Assembly: GCA_003132105.1 (NCBI GenBank)
Contig: PKWS01000327.1
Coordinates: 2,562-18,560, forward strand
Source of the DNA: Desulfosporosinus sp.
Lineage (GTDB): Bacteria > Bacillota > Desulfitobacteriia > Desulfitobacteriales > Desulfitobacteriaceae
Reading direction: 5' to 3'
DNA length: 15,999 bases
The notes under the pieces are model-generated. The model was not told where the DNA came from, did not search any database, and worked only from the letters and a program-made list of their open reading frames with translations. Positions 1 through 5,842 of the stretch are shown here, in pieces (within the stretch, counting starts at the first letter, position 1; the number at the start of each line of letters is the position of its first letter). Position numbers and translations under genes: made by a program.

Positions 1-324
1 AAGACGCATTCTCAAGAGATCCTGCTCATCTGGTGGGAGCGTAGCCCGTTCTGCTATGGCGAACAGATCTATTATCCGTTGTGACTCACCCGGCAACACC
101 GTGTCATGCAGCAACCATTGAGAAAAGTCTTCAGTCTCCCCTATGGGATCCATGTAGACGGTATTTCCTTCAACCGCATCTTCGCCAGCAAACTCCCGAA
201 CCAACGAGAGATACTTAGGCCCATCGATTTTTGTCATCAAGAATCGTGTGATTCGATTATTGAGCCGCTGTTCCTTATTAAGTGACGGATTAGTATCCTT
301 TCCAGATTTTATCGCCTCAGCCAT
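1..324 (-). CDS. Hypothetical protein, C-terminus outside the window
   Basis: An open frame of 108 codons starts at ATG 324-322 and runs off the left edge without a stop, so the protein is partial. The visible part is charged and soluble, with no signal peptide or membrane segment. Around residues 75-108 it reads FSQWLLHDTVLPGESQ followed by a helix rich in acidic and leucine residues. That pattern reminds me of small Firmicute proteins of the SEC-C/YecA type, but I do not recognise the family with confidence. The start lies inside the end of the upstream gene (16-bp overlap), so the two are probably translationally coupled. Function unknown. Confidence 0.6.
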   Translation of the reverse strand, partial: MAEAIKSGKDTNPSLNKEQRLNNRITRFLMTKIDGPKYLSLVREFAGEDAVEGNTVYMDPIGETEDFSQWLLHDTVLPGESQRIIDLFAIAERATLPPDEQDLLRMRL

Positions 325-566
325 GATGCGTCCGCTGATAGTGCCCATTCAATATAGGTTTCTATCGTCTTCAACAGATCATGACCTTGTGCCAGTACCA
401 TGGGATCATTCGATTGAATGGCCACTTCAACATCACGAAGCAGTGTAGGAGCTGTATTCAAAACGTGACTAATCTCTTCCGGGGCATCTGTAGGAATACA
501 AGTATCGGCAATAAGCTGTTTCAGCCGGGTGATCCGCATTTGGAGTATTTTTGCATCTATACGCAT
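309..566 (-). CDS. Small hypothetical protein (85 aa)
   Basis: An 85-residue frame starts at ATG 566. I prefer it to an in-frame TTG at 584 because GGAAGG at 582-577 sits 10 nt before the ATG and would be inside the coding part if the TTG were used. The protein is soluble, helical and acidic; it has one Cys and no recognised motif. It overlaps the next gene (324 downward) by 16 bp, so the pair forms a two-gene unit reading leftward. No family is recognised. The pair may be cargo of the replicon next door or host genes flanking it. Confidence 0.6.
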   Translation of the reverse strand: MRIDAKILQMRITRLKQLIADTCIPTDAPEEISHVLNTAPTLLRDVEVAIQSNDPMVLAQGHDLLKTIETYIEWALSADASWLRR

Positions 567-974
567 GGTAATATTGCCTTCCAATCGTAATTAATCTCAG
601 AGCTTAGTCCTAATTGGTATCATAAGGCAGAAATGTTTCAAATTGTCCTTTTTAATGTATCACGGGTTTTGATAAACCGCTACCGAACTTTTGGACGATT
701 TGTGCATAGAACCTCATATTACTCAGCACATTAATCGCTTTGGGCGTTATAATTTAGATTTGAATCGGAAGCCACCGATTATAGACTATAATTTATCATT
801 CGTTATGGCATATTACATTAATTAATCTCTATTACTTTCTTCGCATAAAGGTGTCCTGACCATACCCCTATTAAAAATCACACCCCCAATAAATTTCCTT
901 CGGTGCTGCCGTCATTTTGCTAACGCAAAACTCCGCCAGACGCTAATTATCAAACCGAAGAAAAGAAAAGACTA
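567..974. other. Intergenic region, AT-rich, no gene seen
   Basis: No convincing gene is seen in these 408 bp. The stretch 700-840 is very AT-rich and contains TATAAT-like words on both strands, but I could not pair any with a good -35 box. The right part holds the nested hairpin listed separately. A promoter for the leftward small genes should lie around 600-680; TTGAAA at 641-636 (minus strand) is the best -35 word, with no good -10 partner. Confidence 0.5.
897..960. repeat. Nested hairpin just downstream of the replication gene
   Basis: Outer arms CTTCGGT (898-904) and ACCGAAG (954-960) enclose an inner perfect stem TTTTGC (915-920)/GCAAAA (925-930) with a 4-nt loop. It begins 15 bp beyond the stop of the replication gene. 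There is no strong T-run on the minus strand after it, so it is a weak terminator at best. In ColE2-type plasmids the origin lies directly downstream of rep, so an origin role is possible but only an inference. Confidence 0.4.
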
Positions 975-2321
975 TCAAGAATCATTCGTAAAGAACTTGT
1001 CCACCGTAGCGACAAACAAGCGTTCCTCCACAGCAACCGCCAAACCCTTAGAGGGTGATATGGCGGTATGCCCTTTTAGAATCCCCGTAAAAGACAGTCC
1101 CTCTGCACCGGCAGCCGCCTCTAAATAAGATTCAGAGCCAATTGATTCTAAATAAGCCAGAGAAAGACTATAGGATGATTGAGCATAACGACCACGGCCA
1201 GTATTTGCCTCTATAACGCCCTCTTCTCTTAACTGCGCTAAGATAAGCTTTAGTGTTCGGTAAGACAATCCTAGACGGACCGCCCAAGCCTTCTGTGACT
1301 CTGTAATAACGCCGCACGACAGAAGATCAGCAATCACATCCTCGCGCACCTCACATAAATGGTCCCGGCTTCTCCGTTCACGTATTTTAGGCAAGTGATA
1401 AAAGCCCTTAATGCGTGCAGAAAGGCCGGTAAGAGCTTCTATGACATAAGGAGAAGCATGATGTTCTCCTGTTAAGACAGATCTAACTATTTTATCAACC
1501 TGGAGATCCGGTAGCGGAACTTCAAGAGCATCGTTCCAATTAGCTAATTTTGTTTTGATTTCACCCGTGGGAATACCGGCATCCCATAAGCATAAACCAA
1601 GGCCATAGCACCATTCATCACGGTTTCCTTTATAATCGTTTAAACGGTTAGGAGCTGTGGCCAATGATTCTTGGATGCGTTGACCACCAGGAGTGCTGAG
1701 AATCGTACCTATATAAATAACCTTACGGAAATGATCCTCTGGCTTCTTAAGAGGTTTATGAGCTTCGTACCACGTTTCAAGTTCCTCCCAAGTCGTATAA
1801 CTGGCAAGATCTTGGTAAACTATATTTTGGGCGGTAGGCCGACGCACCCAACGTTCGGCACCCACGGCATGAGGATCGGCCCCAAGCGCCTTGGCCATTA
1901 ATTTATGAATACGATAAACCCGATCTTGTAAAAGTTCATTCTTACAACGCAACGGTTCCGGAAACAGATTAAACGCCTGATAATGACCTTTTGTTGCAGT
2001 AGCAATAATAAGCTCAGGTAACGGTAACCTAGCCTTGTGATAAAGATCCATTATATCTTCTACGGTTGTATCTTCCGGAGTATCAAAATCGATGGCAAAA
2101 CCCAAAACATGACGGATATATTTTCGCTTTCTCTGTCGTCCATAGAAGGTGGCTAAGGTTATGTATGTATCTTCTTTACTCAGTAGATCCCGAAGCGTCC
2201 AGGAGATCATGGCACTATTCTTTTCATCGGCGGTAAATACAATTCCCTGGTCTTTATTTAAACCCTTAATTTCACAAGAACTAGATTCTGGTAGAACAGA
2301 ACCAAAAACGTCAGCTAGCAA
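975..2321 (-). CDS. Primase-like plasmid replication protein
   Basis: A 448-residue protein. Residues ~78-80 (AIDFD) look like the metal-binding DxD of archaeo-eukaryotic-type primases. KGHYQAF (~111-117) matches the later GxH-type motif, and RWVRRP (~157-162) a basic nucleotide-binding stretch. Residues ~232-284 (EWCYGLGLCLWDAG to VDKIVRSVL) resemble the PriCT helical domain found after such primases, and ~325-390 look like a winged helix. This order suits replication initiators of the Replicase/PriCT kind. I place the start at TTG 2321 because AAGGAG ends 9 nt before it; an upstream TTG at 2411 would put the attenuator-like hairpin (2346-2380) inside the coding sequence. Its neighbours are a repeat array and a ParA operon, which supports a plasmid role. 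The exact initiator family is not certain. Confidence 0.7.
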   Translation of the reverse strand: MLADVFGSVLPESSSCEIKGLNKDQGIVFTADEKNSAMISWTLRDLLSKEDTYITLATFYGRQRKRKYIRHVLGFAIDFDTPEDTTVEDIMDLYHKARLPLPELIIATATKGHYQAFNLFPEPLRCKNELLQDRVYRIHKLMAKALGADPHAVGAERWVRRPTAQNIVYQDLASYTTWEELETWYEAHKPLKKPEDHFRKVIYIGTILSTPGGQRIQESLATAPNRLNDYKGNRDEWCYGLGLCLWDAGIPTGEIKTKLANWNDALEVPLPDLQVDKIVRSVLTGEHHASPYVIEALTGLSARIKGFYHLPKIRERRSRDHLCEVREDVIADLLSCGVITESQKAWAVRLGLSYRTLKLILAQLREEGVIEANTGRGRYAQSSYSLSLAYLESIGSESYLEAAAGAEGLSFTGILKGHTAISPSKGLAVAVEERLFVATVDKFFTNDS

Positions 2322-2337
2322 AGACAGCCTCTCCTTC

Positions 2338-2380
2338 CAAAAAAATAAGGATTCGAGCGCAAAATACGTTCGAATCCTTA
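2338..2380 (-). terminator. Attenuator-like hairpin in the replication gene leader
   Basis: On the minus strand, arms TAAGGATTCGAACG (2380-2367) and CGCTCGAATCCTTA (2359-2346) pair over 14 positions with one G-T wobble around a 7-nt loop. Seven T residues follow (2345-2339), then the ribosome site. This is the shape of an intrinsic terminator, placed 17-25 bp before the start codon. Its position suggests that it controls read-through into the replication gene. Confidence 0.65.
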
Positions 2381-2430
2381 AACTTCCAGAAAAAAATAGC
2401 TTTTTACACAAAAAGTAAGGTCTCTGATAC

Positions 2431-2460
2431 TTGTCAAAAATATATACCTGATGGTATAAT
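2431..2460 (+). promoter_or_regulatory. Strong sigma-A-type promoter reading rightward
   Basis: TTGTCA (2431-2436) and TATAAT (2455-2460) are separated by 18 bp. Transcription should start near 2467. No protein gene lies downstream on this strand; the next element is a terminator at 2535-2565, so the promoter appears to drive a short RNA. Confidence 0.7.
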
Positions 2461-2466
2461 TAAGAC

Positions 2467-2566
2467 ATGTCTGAGAGATTACCTCAGCTAATTTTCTCCG
2501 CAAACTGGTTCAAAGTTTTTGCGGATGTTCCTAGAAAAAAGTCCTTTTTGCCGAAGGGCTTTTTTC
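2467..2566 (+). ncRNA. Predicted ~100-nt structured RNA, possibly antisense to the rep leader
   Basis: The stretch between the promoter at 2431-2460 and the terminator at 2535-2565 has no open frame with a ribosome site. It can fold into three hairpins: CTGAG/CTCAG with a 7-nt loop (2471-2487); a long stem from 2497-2506 with 2514-2525, with a 2-nt bulge and the loop GGTTCAA; and the terminator. Plasmids such as pIP501 and pT181 encode small countertranscripts of this size next to rep. If the rep message starts right of 2566, this RNA would be fully complementary to its leader. The ends are estimates. Confidence 0.55.
2535..2565 (+). terminator. Intrinsic terminator of the small RNA
   Basis: AAAAAAGTCCTT (2535-2546) pairs with AAGGGCTTTTTT (2554-2565) with one G-T wobble around a 7-nt loop. 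The T-run is followed by further T-rich sequence. The A-rich left arm means that it could also act on the opposite strand. Confidence 0.7.
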
Positions 2567-2582
2567 ATTTTTTTATTTATTA

Positions 2583-2616
2583 AAAACCTATCCACCTGTT
2601 GGTAGGTTTTATTTTT
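2583..2616. terminator. Second bidirectional terminator-like hairpin
   Basis: AAAACCTA (2583-2590) pairs with TAGGTTTT (2603-2610), extended inward by CCA/TGG past one bulged T. T-rich sequence follows on both strands. On the plus strand it backs up the small-RNA terminator. On the minus strand it would sit at or near the 5' end of a rep transcript, if that starts at the weak TTGTTG/TAAAAA pair on the minus strand (2640-2635 and 2617-2612). Confidence 0.45.
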
Positions 2617-2686
2617 ATTCAGGGATCGACACGACAACAAAATGCCTACCACTAGTGTACATTATTCTCCAATATTTGCAACAACG

Positions 2687-2963
2687 TTCCCCTATTCCCG
2701 TAAGTGAATGTTCCCGTATTCCCACATTCCCGCAAGTGAATACGGGAACGTTCCCGTATTCCCGTATTCCCGTAAGTGAATACGGGAACGTTCCCGTATT
2801 CCCGTATTCCCGTAAGTGAATACGGGAACGTTCCCGTATTCCCACGTTCCCGCAAGTGAATATGGGAACGTTCCCGTATTCCCACGTTCCCGCAAGTGAA
2901 TACGGGAATATTCTCATGTTCCCGTATTCCCGTATTCCCACATTCCCGTGAGTGAATACGGGA
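2687..2963. repeat. Nested 40-bp iteron-like array built from one octamer
   Basis: Five tandem 40-bp units (2711-2910) are flanked by a shortened unit at 2687-2710 and an expanded one at 2911-2963. Each full unit is three direct octamers of the TTCCCGTA type, the spacer AGTGAA, one inverted octamer TACGGGAA, and usually CG. Units 2751-2790 and 2791-2830 are identical; the others vary mainly in octamers 2 and 3. At four junctions (2750/51, 2790/91, 2830/31, 2870/71) inverted and direct octamers meet around AACGTT to form a palindrome of about 24 bp. In all there are about 22 direct and 6 inverted octamers and 7 AGTGAA spacers. Lying between the replication gene and the partition operon, the array is a good candidate origin or centromere site. 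Because 40 is not a multiple of 3, the open frames across it are a by-product of the repetition. Confidence 0.9.
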
Positions 2964-3103
2964 TTAGAAGGATTAATCTCTGATGAAGGACTAAAATTAC
3001 TGCATTGATAGCATAGTTGGGTATCTAAAGAACAGTACGGATTACGGGGGCGGCCTGTTGATACCCGTAGCGTGTAGTTCACAAGTGCAGCAGATAATAA
3101 GAA

Positions 3104-3147
3104 AGAATGCCCTTAGATAGCCTTTATTGCCTACCTGAGAGCATTCT
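3104..3147 (-). terminator. Terminator of the partition operon
   Basis: On the minus strand, AGAATGCTCTCAGGTAG (3147-3131) pairs over nearly 17 positions, with some wobble pairs, with CTATCTAAGGGCATTCT (3120-3104) around a 10-nt loop. TTCTTATT follows. It begins 3 bp after the stop at 3151. Confidence 0.6.
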
Positions 3148-3150
3148 TCA

Positions 3151-3675
3151 CTATTCGTCCTCAAGGATATTAAACTCTTTGTGAAATTCACGAAAAATAA
3201 ATTCCGATATTTGGTCCCCACCAGCAATGGTGTCCACTAATTTATACCTGTACCTTTCACAAAATAATTGCCCAATCTTTAAAAATTCATCTGCAATAAT
3301 GCTTGGATGGCGGTTTTGTATCTCGCCATATTTTAATTCACTTGAGATCTCATCTATATATCTGACAGTCTTTCTGTCAACAATATAACCCATCTTAATT
3401 TTATCTTTTGATTTAGTCAGAACTAACTTTTTAATGTCCGAGGTACTTGGTAAGGACATACCTTCTACAGTTGATTCTGAGGGTAAAATAATTGTTTCTA
3501 CGGTTGACTCTGCAAGGGGTATTGTTTCTGCTGGAATTTCAATGGGTATCTGCTCTGGAATAACTTCATGGTTTGGTTTATTCTTTACGGCCTCACGCAT
3601 GTTATTATCTTTAGATTTATTGCGCTTACCGGGAATGGGAAGTATCGCAGCCGGATTAAACAATTGCTCAGACAA
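3151..3675 (-). CDS. ParA-partner candidate (174 aa), unrecognised
   Basis: The gene begins at TTG 3675 inside the end of parA (8-bp overlap), with GGAGG 9 nt upstream, so it is translationally coupled to the ATPase. The N-terminus (residues 1-25) is basic and Asn/Lys rich. Residues ~36-78 are a Pro/Glu/Ser-rich linker with two copies of an ESTVE-type motif (STVETIILPSE, STVEGMSLPS). Residues ~85-170 are a folded, helical region. I see no ParB helix-turn-helix or CTPase (GxRR) motif. By position it should be the DNA-binding or adaptor partner of the ParA protein; this is inferred from context only. Confidence 0.65.
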   Translation of the reverse strand: MSEQLFNPAAILPIPGKRNKSKDNNMREAVKNKPNHEVIPEQIPIEIPAETIPLAESTVETIILPSESTVEGMSLPSTSDIKKLVLTKSKDKIKMGYIVDRKTVRYIDEISSELKYGEIQNRHPSIIADEFLKIGQLFCERYRYKLVDTIAGGDQISEFIFREFHKEFNILEDE

Positions 3676-4531
3676 GGTTTAATACCTCCTCTGCAAGAAG
3701 ATCAAAATCTTCAGAGCCAGTGGATGAGGGGGCTAATTCTCCAATTAGTAAATGTTTTTCCGGACAATCCATAAGTTGGCTACAAACTCTAATAGGATTA
3801 GAAGCTAATTTCAATGGATACATTTCCTTTACAACATCTAATGCCTTATCAACTCTACCCCTCATACGCCTGTCCAACATATTAGCAATAATAAGTCCAA
3901 TATTCATATAGGAATAAATTCCTTCAGGATCATACTCTTTTAAGAGGTCTATATTTTGATTCACTTCGTCAATTGTTTGCTGTATTTGAGCCACCCCGTT
4001 TACAGAAAAGAAATCGCAAATTAAGGGGACAAATGTGGTATGTGCGGCTAATAAAGCATTCAGGTGCAAAATGGAATGTGAAGGCGAAGAATCAAAAAAC
4101 ACATAGTCATACTGCCTAAAGAAAGAAGCATTTTCATCCATAATATTTTTTAAGATTAACCCGGAGCCAGGCTCAATACCTTTCTCCATTACAAATTTTG
4201 CGAGCATCCTATTACCTTGTATCAGATCAAAATTTTCCCTTACTCTAATTATTGCTTTATCAGGGGTTGTGGTTTGGTATAAAACATCCGACATTGTTGG
4301 TATTTTTCCTATGTAATCTTGCACTCCAAAGAATAGTCCTGTGTTATTTTGACTGTCGAGGTCCATCACCAAAACTTTTTTGCCTTTTTTGGCAAGGGAG
4401 GCTGAAAGATTAAGTGCTATCGTCGACTTGCCGACTCCACCTTTATGTGCAACGATCGCAATAATTCGAGGAGTAGAATTGTGAAAAAGAGTCTGTTTAG
4501 ATATTTTTTTGGTTTTAGCTGAGATTTCCAT
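3668..4531 (-). CDS. parA: ParA/Soj-type partition ATPase
   Basis: A 287-residue P-loop ATPase of the ParA/MinD group. The deviant Walker A motif KGGVGKST lies at residues 30-37, with the signature Lys first. VLVMDLDSQNN (~54-63) is the A' region, and DYVFFDSSPS (~142-151) is the Walker B region, with D147. The length is usual for a ParA without an N-terminal helix-turn-helix. ATP-dependent binding to nucleoid DNA moves plasmids or chromosomal origins. The start ATG 4531 has GGAAGG upstream. It sits between a small ribbon-helix-helix gene (18-bp gap) and a coupled downstream gene, typical of a type Ib-like cassette, although in those the small DNA binder usually follows parA. The family is certain; the plasmid role is inferred. 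Confidence 0.92.
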   Translation of the reverse strand: MEISAKTKKISKQTLFHNSTPRIIAIVAHKGGVGKSTIALNLSASLAKKGKKVLVMDLDSQNNTGLFFGVQDYIGKIPTMSDVLYQTTTPDKAIIRVRENFDLIQGNRMLAKFVMEKGIEPGSGLILKNIMDENASFFRQYDYVFFDSSPSHSILHLNALLAAHTTFVPLICDFFSVNGVAQIQQTIDEVNQNIDLLKEYDPEGIYSYMNIGLIIANMLDRRMRGRVDKALDVVKEMYPLKLASNPIRVCSQLMDCPEKHLLIGELAPSSTGSEDFDLLAEEVLNLV

Positions 4532-4549
4532 ATATAATCCTTCCTCTCA

Positions 4550-4744
4550 TCAATCATATTTTTCAAAAAACTCTTCCAAGGCTTTGTTAACAAGCCTCGA
4601 TTCGGATATTTTGTATTTATCCTTAAAATTTGCCAACTTATGAAGATTATCTAAACTGATATATAGGCCCTTTAATTTTTTTAAAACAGAAGACCCATTG
4701 TGGGGCATGTCTAAGGGTTTTTTATTCATAATTTCAGTATCCAT
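4550..4744 (-). CDS. Small ribbon-helix-helix DNA-binding protein
   Basis: A 64-residue protein. The N-terminal ~24 residues look disordered. GLYISLD (~26-32) fits the ribbon strand, and helices follow at ~33-44 and ~47-62, with ISESRLVNKALEEFF typical of CopG/ParG-type folds. It starts at ATG 4744 with AGGAGG upstream and is first in the operon before parA. Such proteins act as dimers that bind an operator or centromere. Palindromic AATGTT motifs directly before the gene (4762-4792) are the obvious autoregulatory target; the 2687-2963 array is a possible second one. The fold call is by pattern only. Confidence 0.7.
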   Translation of the reverse strand: MDTEIMNKKPLDMPHNGSSVLKKLKGLYISLDNLHKLANFKDKYKISESRLVNKALEEFFEKYD

Positions 4745-4761
4745 AGCTTCCTCCTAGTATT

Positions 4762-4792
4762 AATGTTAATGTTAACATTCTACGTGAAATGT
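4762..4792 (-). promoter_or_regulatory. Likely operator of the partition operon
   Basis: The 12-bp perfect palindrome AATGTTAACATT (4768-4779) is preceded by a direct AATGTT (4762-4767) and followed by an inverted AATGT (4788-4792). Thus four half-sites lie within 31 bp, ending 18 bp before the start codon at 4744. Short spaced half-sites of this kind suit a ribbon-helix-helix repressor. A TATAAA-like -10 lies near 4810 on the minus strand without a clear -35. Confidence 0.5.
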
Positions 4793-4914
4793 AAAACTCC
4801 TTTATTTTATATAAGAATGCCTTGGAAGTAACTAATCTAACTCATGCGTCCTGTCACAATGTGGTGCTCCTAGCAGTATGTTGATACGGGGTATGGCAAC
4901 GATTCGTTCTTTTC

Positions 4915-4943
4915 GGGGCCACTAATAAATGAGCCCCTTTTTT
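4915..4943 (+). terminator. Terminator-like hairpin at the inner edge of the left end
   Basis: GGGGC (4915-4919) and GCCCC (4933-4937) form a short stem followed by six T residues. It would stop rightward transcription entering the miniature element. Confidence 0.45.
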
Positions 4944-4986
4944 ACATCCAAACAACTATACCAGTTCAGTATAGTTGTTTGGATGT
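4944..4986. repeat. Perfect 18-bp inverted repeat with 7-nt loop
   Basis: ACATCCAAACAACTATAC (4944-4961) and its exact complement (4969-4986) surround CAGTTCA. Perfect pairing over 18 bp without a coding reason points to selection or recent origin. It follows the terminator-like stem directly, inside the miniature element. Confidence 0.8.
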
Positions 4987-5000
4987 ATTTATTGTGTTTT

Positions 5001-5051
5001 CTTTACCGAATACGTAATAATTATCATATTAATTCACTTTACCGAATACGT
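5001..5051. repeat. 15-bp direct repeat inside the miniature element
   Basis: CTTTACCGAATACGT occurs at 5001-5015 and at 5037-5051, 36 bp apart; AATACGTAA returns near 5136-5144. The spacing of about 3.5 helical turns and exact identity suggest a protein-binding site, perhaps for a recombinase or transposase. Confidence 0.6.
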
Positions 5052-5347
5052 TTGATCTCAAATTGTCCGACCGTCCGTCCACCAACGCTAGAATTCAATG
5101 TACCTATTGGTCAGATCAACCATTCCGATACTACAAATACGTAAAATTGTTAGGTTGATTAAAGTGGCCCTAAAAAGAACGAATCGTTGCCGTACCCCCT
5201 TAACCGCTGATTTACATTTCGCGGTTTAGGTCAAATTTACCCAAATTTTAAATATTAAGTAAGACCACGTGATTATTTCGGAAAAATGAAGTCGCAGTAC
5301 TTGGTCGCATTAGGGTAAAAGCTATATCTTTCCTAATAACCAAACCA

Positions 5348-5524
5348 GCTAAAAAAGCACAAACCAGAAACCAAGGTGGCGGTGGCTATGCCCGTCAAGA
5401 ACGCCAAATGTTCCCAGCTGTTTGCGCTACTTGCGGAAAAGAAACGATGGTTCCTTTCCAACCATCTGGCGAAAAACTTGTATATCGCGAGTGTTTTGTC
5501 CCCCAGACACGTAGCAACTGGTAA
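5348..5524 (+). pseudogene. 5'-truncated zinc-ribbon protein remnant
   Basis: The last 58 codons of a small zinc-ribbon protein remain: a Gly-rich linker (GGGGYARQERQ), then CATCG, VPFQPSGEK and a C-terminal ECF. From memory, full-length relatives in Peptococcaceae carry an N-terminal CxxC...CxxC ribbon and end with a VYC-x-x-C motif. Here the first half and any start codon with a ribosome site are missing, and the second knuckle reads VYRECF, so one metal-binding Cys is lost. Upstream the frame runs back to a stop at 5270 through unrelated sequence. The old terminator is still in place (5539-5575). The truncation is close to the right end of the miniature element (5198), which may mark the rearrangement. 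Confidence 0.65.
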
Positions 5525-5538
5525 ATTGTTATTAGTAT

Positions 5539-5575
5539 AAACCTTCCCGGGCTTAAGAGCTTGGGAGGGTTTTTT
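5539..5575 (+). terminator. Intrinsic terminator after the zinc-ribbon remnant
   Basis: AAACCTTCCC (5539-5548) pairs with GGGAGGGTTT (5563-5572) with one wobble. An inner GCT/AGC mini-stem is present, and the structure ends in six T residues. It follows the pseudogene stop by 14 bp. Confidence 0.8.
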
Positions 5576-5616
5576 CTTTATACCGGGAAAGAATGTTGAC
5601 TTTTGAACCTGAAAGT

Positions 5617-5652
5617 GAAGGGGTCACACCCGTTCGATCCACACGGCTCGTT
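5617..5652 (+). other. Possible degenerate 5S rRNA fragment
   Basis: The stretch GAAGGGGTCACACCCGTTC (5617-5635) matches the well-known GGUCACACCCGUUC segment of bacterial 5S rRNA. It is followed, after a damaged part, by ACACGG and GTT, as in 5S (AACACGG..GUU). No full 5S gene is present. It could be a relic of an rRNA locus brought here by rearrangement, or a chance match. Confidence 0.3.
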
Positions 5653-5728
5653 TGTGTAGAGTAATGGATCAGTACTCTATCACCCTATATAAAAATAAAA
5701 AAATTCTTTAATTTCTTTGTGAAAACAA

Positions 5729-5757
5729 TTGAATTTATTATTAGTCTGTTATATATT
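5729..5757 (+). promoter_or_regulatory. Promoter of the catabolic operon
   Basis: TTGAAT (5729-5734) and TATATT (5752-5757) have ideal 17-bp spacing. The start of transcription should fall at about 5764-5767, exactly where the 29-bp inverted repeat begins. The first gene starts 86 bp downstream of the -10 box. Confidence 0.65.
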
Positions 5758-5766
5758 AAGAATAAT

Positions 5767-5795
5767 CTTATATAGAACCACTGGTTCTATATAAG
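5767..5795 (+). promoter_or_regulatory. 29-bp operator overlapping the transcription start
   Basis: CTTATATAGAACCA (5767-5780), one central C, and the exact reverse complement (5782-5795) form a perfect palindrome. It lies directly after the -10 box and 48 bp before the IclR-type gene. The position suggests repression by blocking the start of transcription, most simply autoregulation by that regulator. Confidence 0.7.
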
Positions 5796-5804
5796 AGACA
5801 GAAG

Positions 5805-5828
5805 TTAATTAGACAATAATCTAATTAA
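5805..5828 (+). promoter_or_regulatory. Second inverted repeat in the leader
   Basis: TTAATTAGA (5805-5813) and TCTAATTAA (5820-5828) are perfect arms around a 6-nt loop, ending just before the ribosome site (GGAGG at 5832-5836). It may be a second operator half-site set or an mRNA hairpin affecting translation of the regulator. Confidence 0.45.
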
Positions 5829-5842
5829 AATGGAGGATAAAA

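Larger units (their letters stand above)
4888..5198. mobile_element. 311-bp miniature inverted-repeat element (MITE-like)
   Basis: The ends at 4888-4923 and 5163-5198 are inverted copies of about 36 bp, both beginning GGGGTA(T/C)GGCAACGATTCG and differing at only a few positions. No transposase lies inside. The GGGGTA outer ends recall Tn3-family ends (about 38 bp), so it could be a miniature relative of a Tn3-type element; that is only a resemblance. No target duplication is visible at the edges (GATAC on the left, CTTAA on the right), so the insertion is old or the true ends differ. The interior holds a strong hairpin and a 15-bp direct repeat, listed separately. Confidence 0.65.

Noticed and set aside
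2433..2438. TTGACA on the minus strand as a -35 box for the replication gene
   Set aside because: No acceptable -10 box lies 16-18 bp downstream (TTTTTG at the expected place). The same bases serve a much better plus-strand promoter.
2687..2963. CRISPR array
   Set aside because: Units abut directly and contain no variable spacers; every segment derives from one octamer plus AGTGAA. No cas genes are present.
2615..3082. Long and medium open frames on the minus strand (also 2652-2885 and 2692-2895) across the repeat array
   Set aside because: The 40-bp period is not a multiple of three, so the stop-free repeat passes through all three frames. The proteins are only repeats of the same GNVGIRE/REYGNTG words, with no ribosome site or conserved domain.
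4883..5203. Target-site duplication around the miniature element
   Set aside because: The 5-bp flanks GATAC and CTTAA do not match, nor do 3- or 4-bp versions.
5617..5652. tRNA T-arm (CCGTTCGATCC)
   Set aside because: The flanking 5-nt stems do not pair, and no acceptor or anticodon arm is found. The 5S-like reading explains the stretch better, though weakly.
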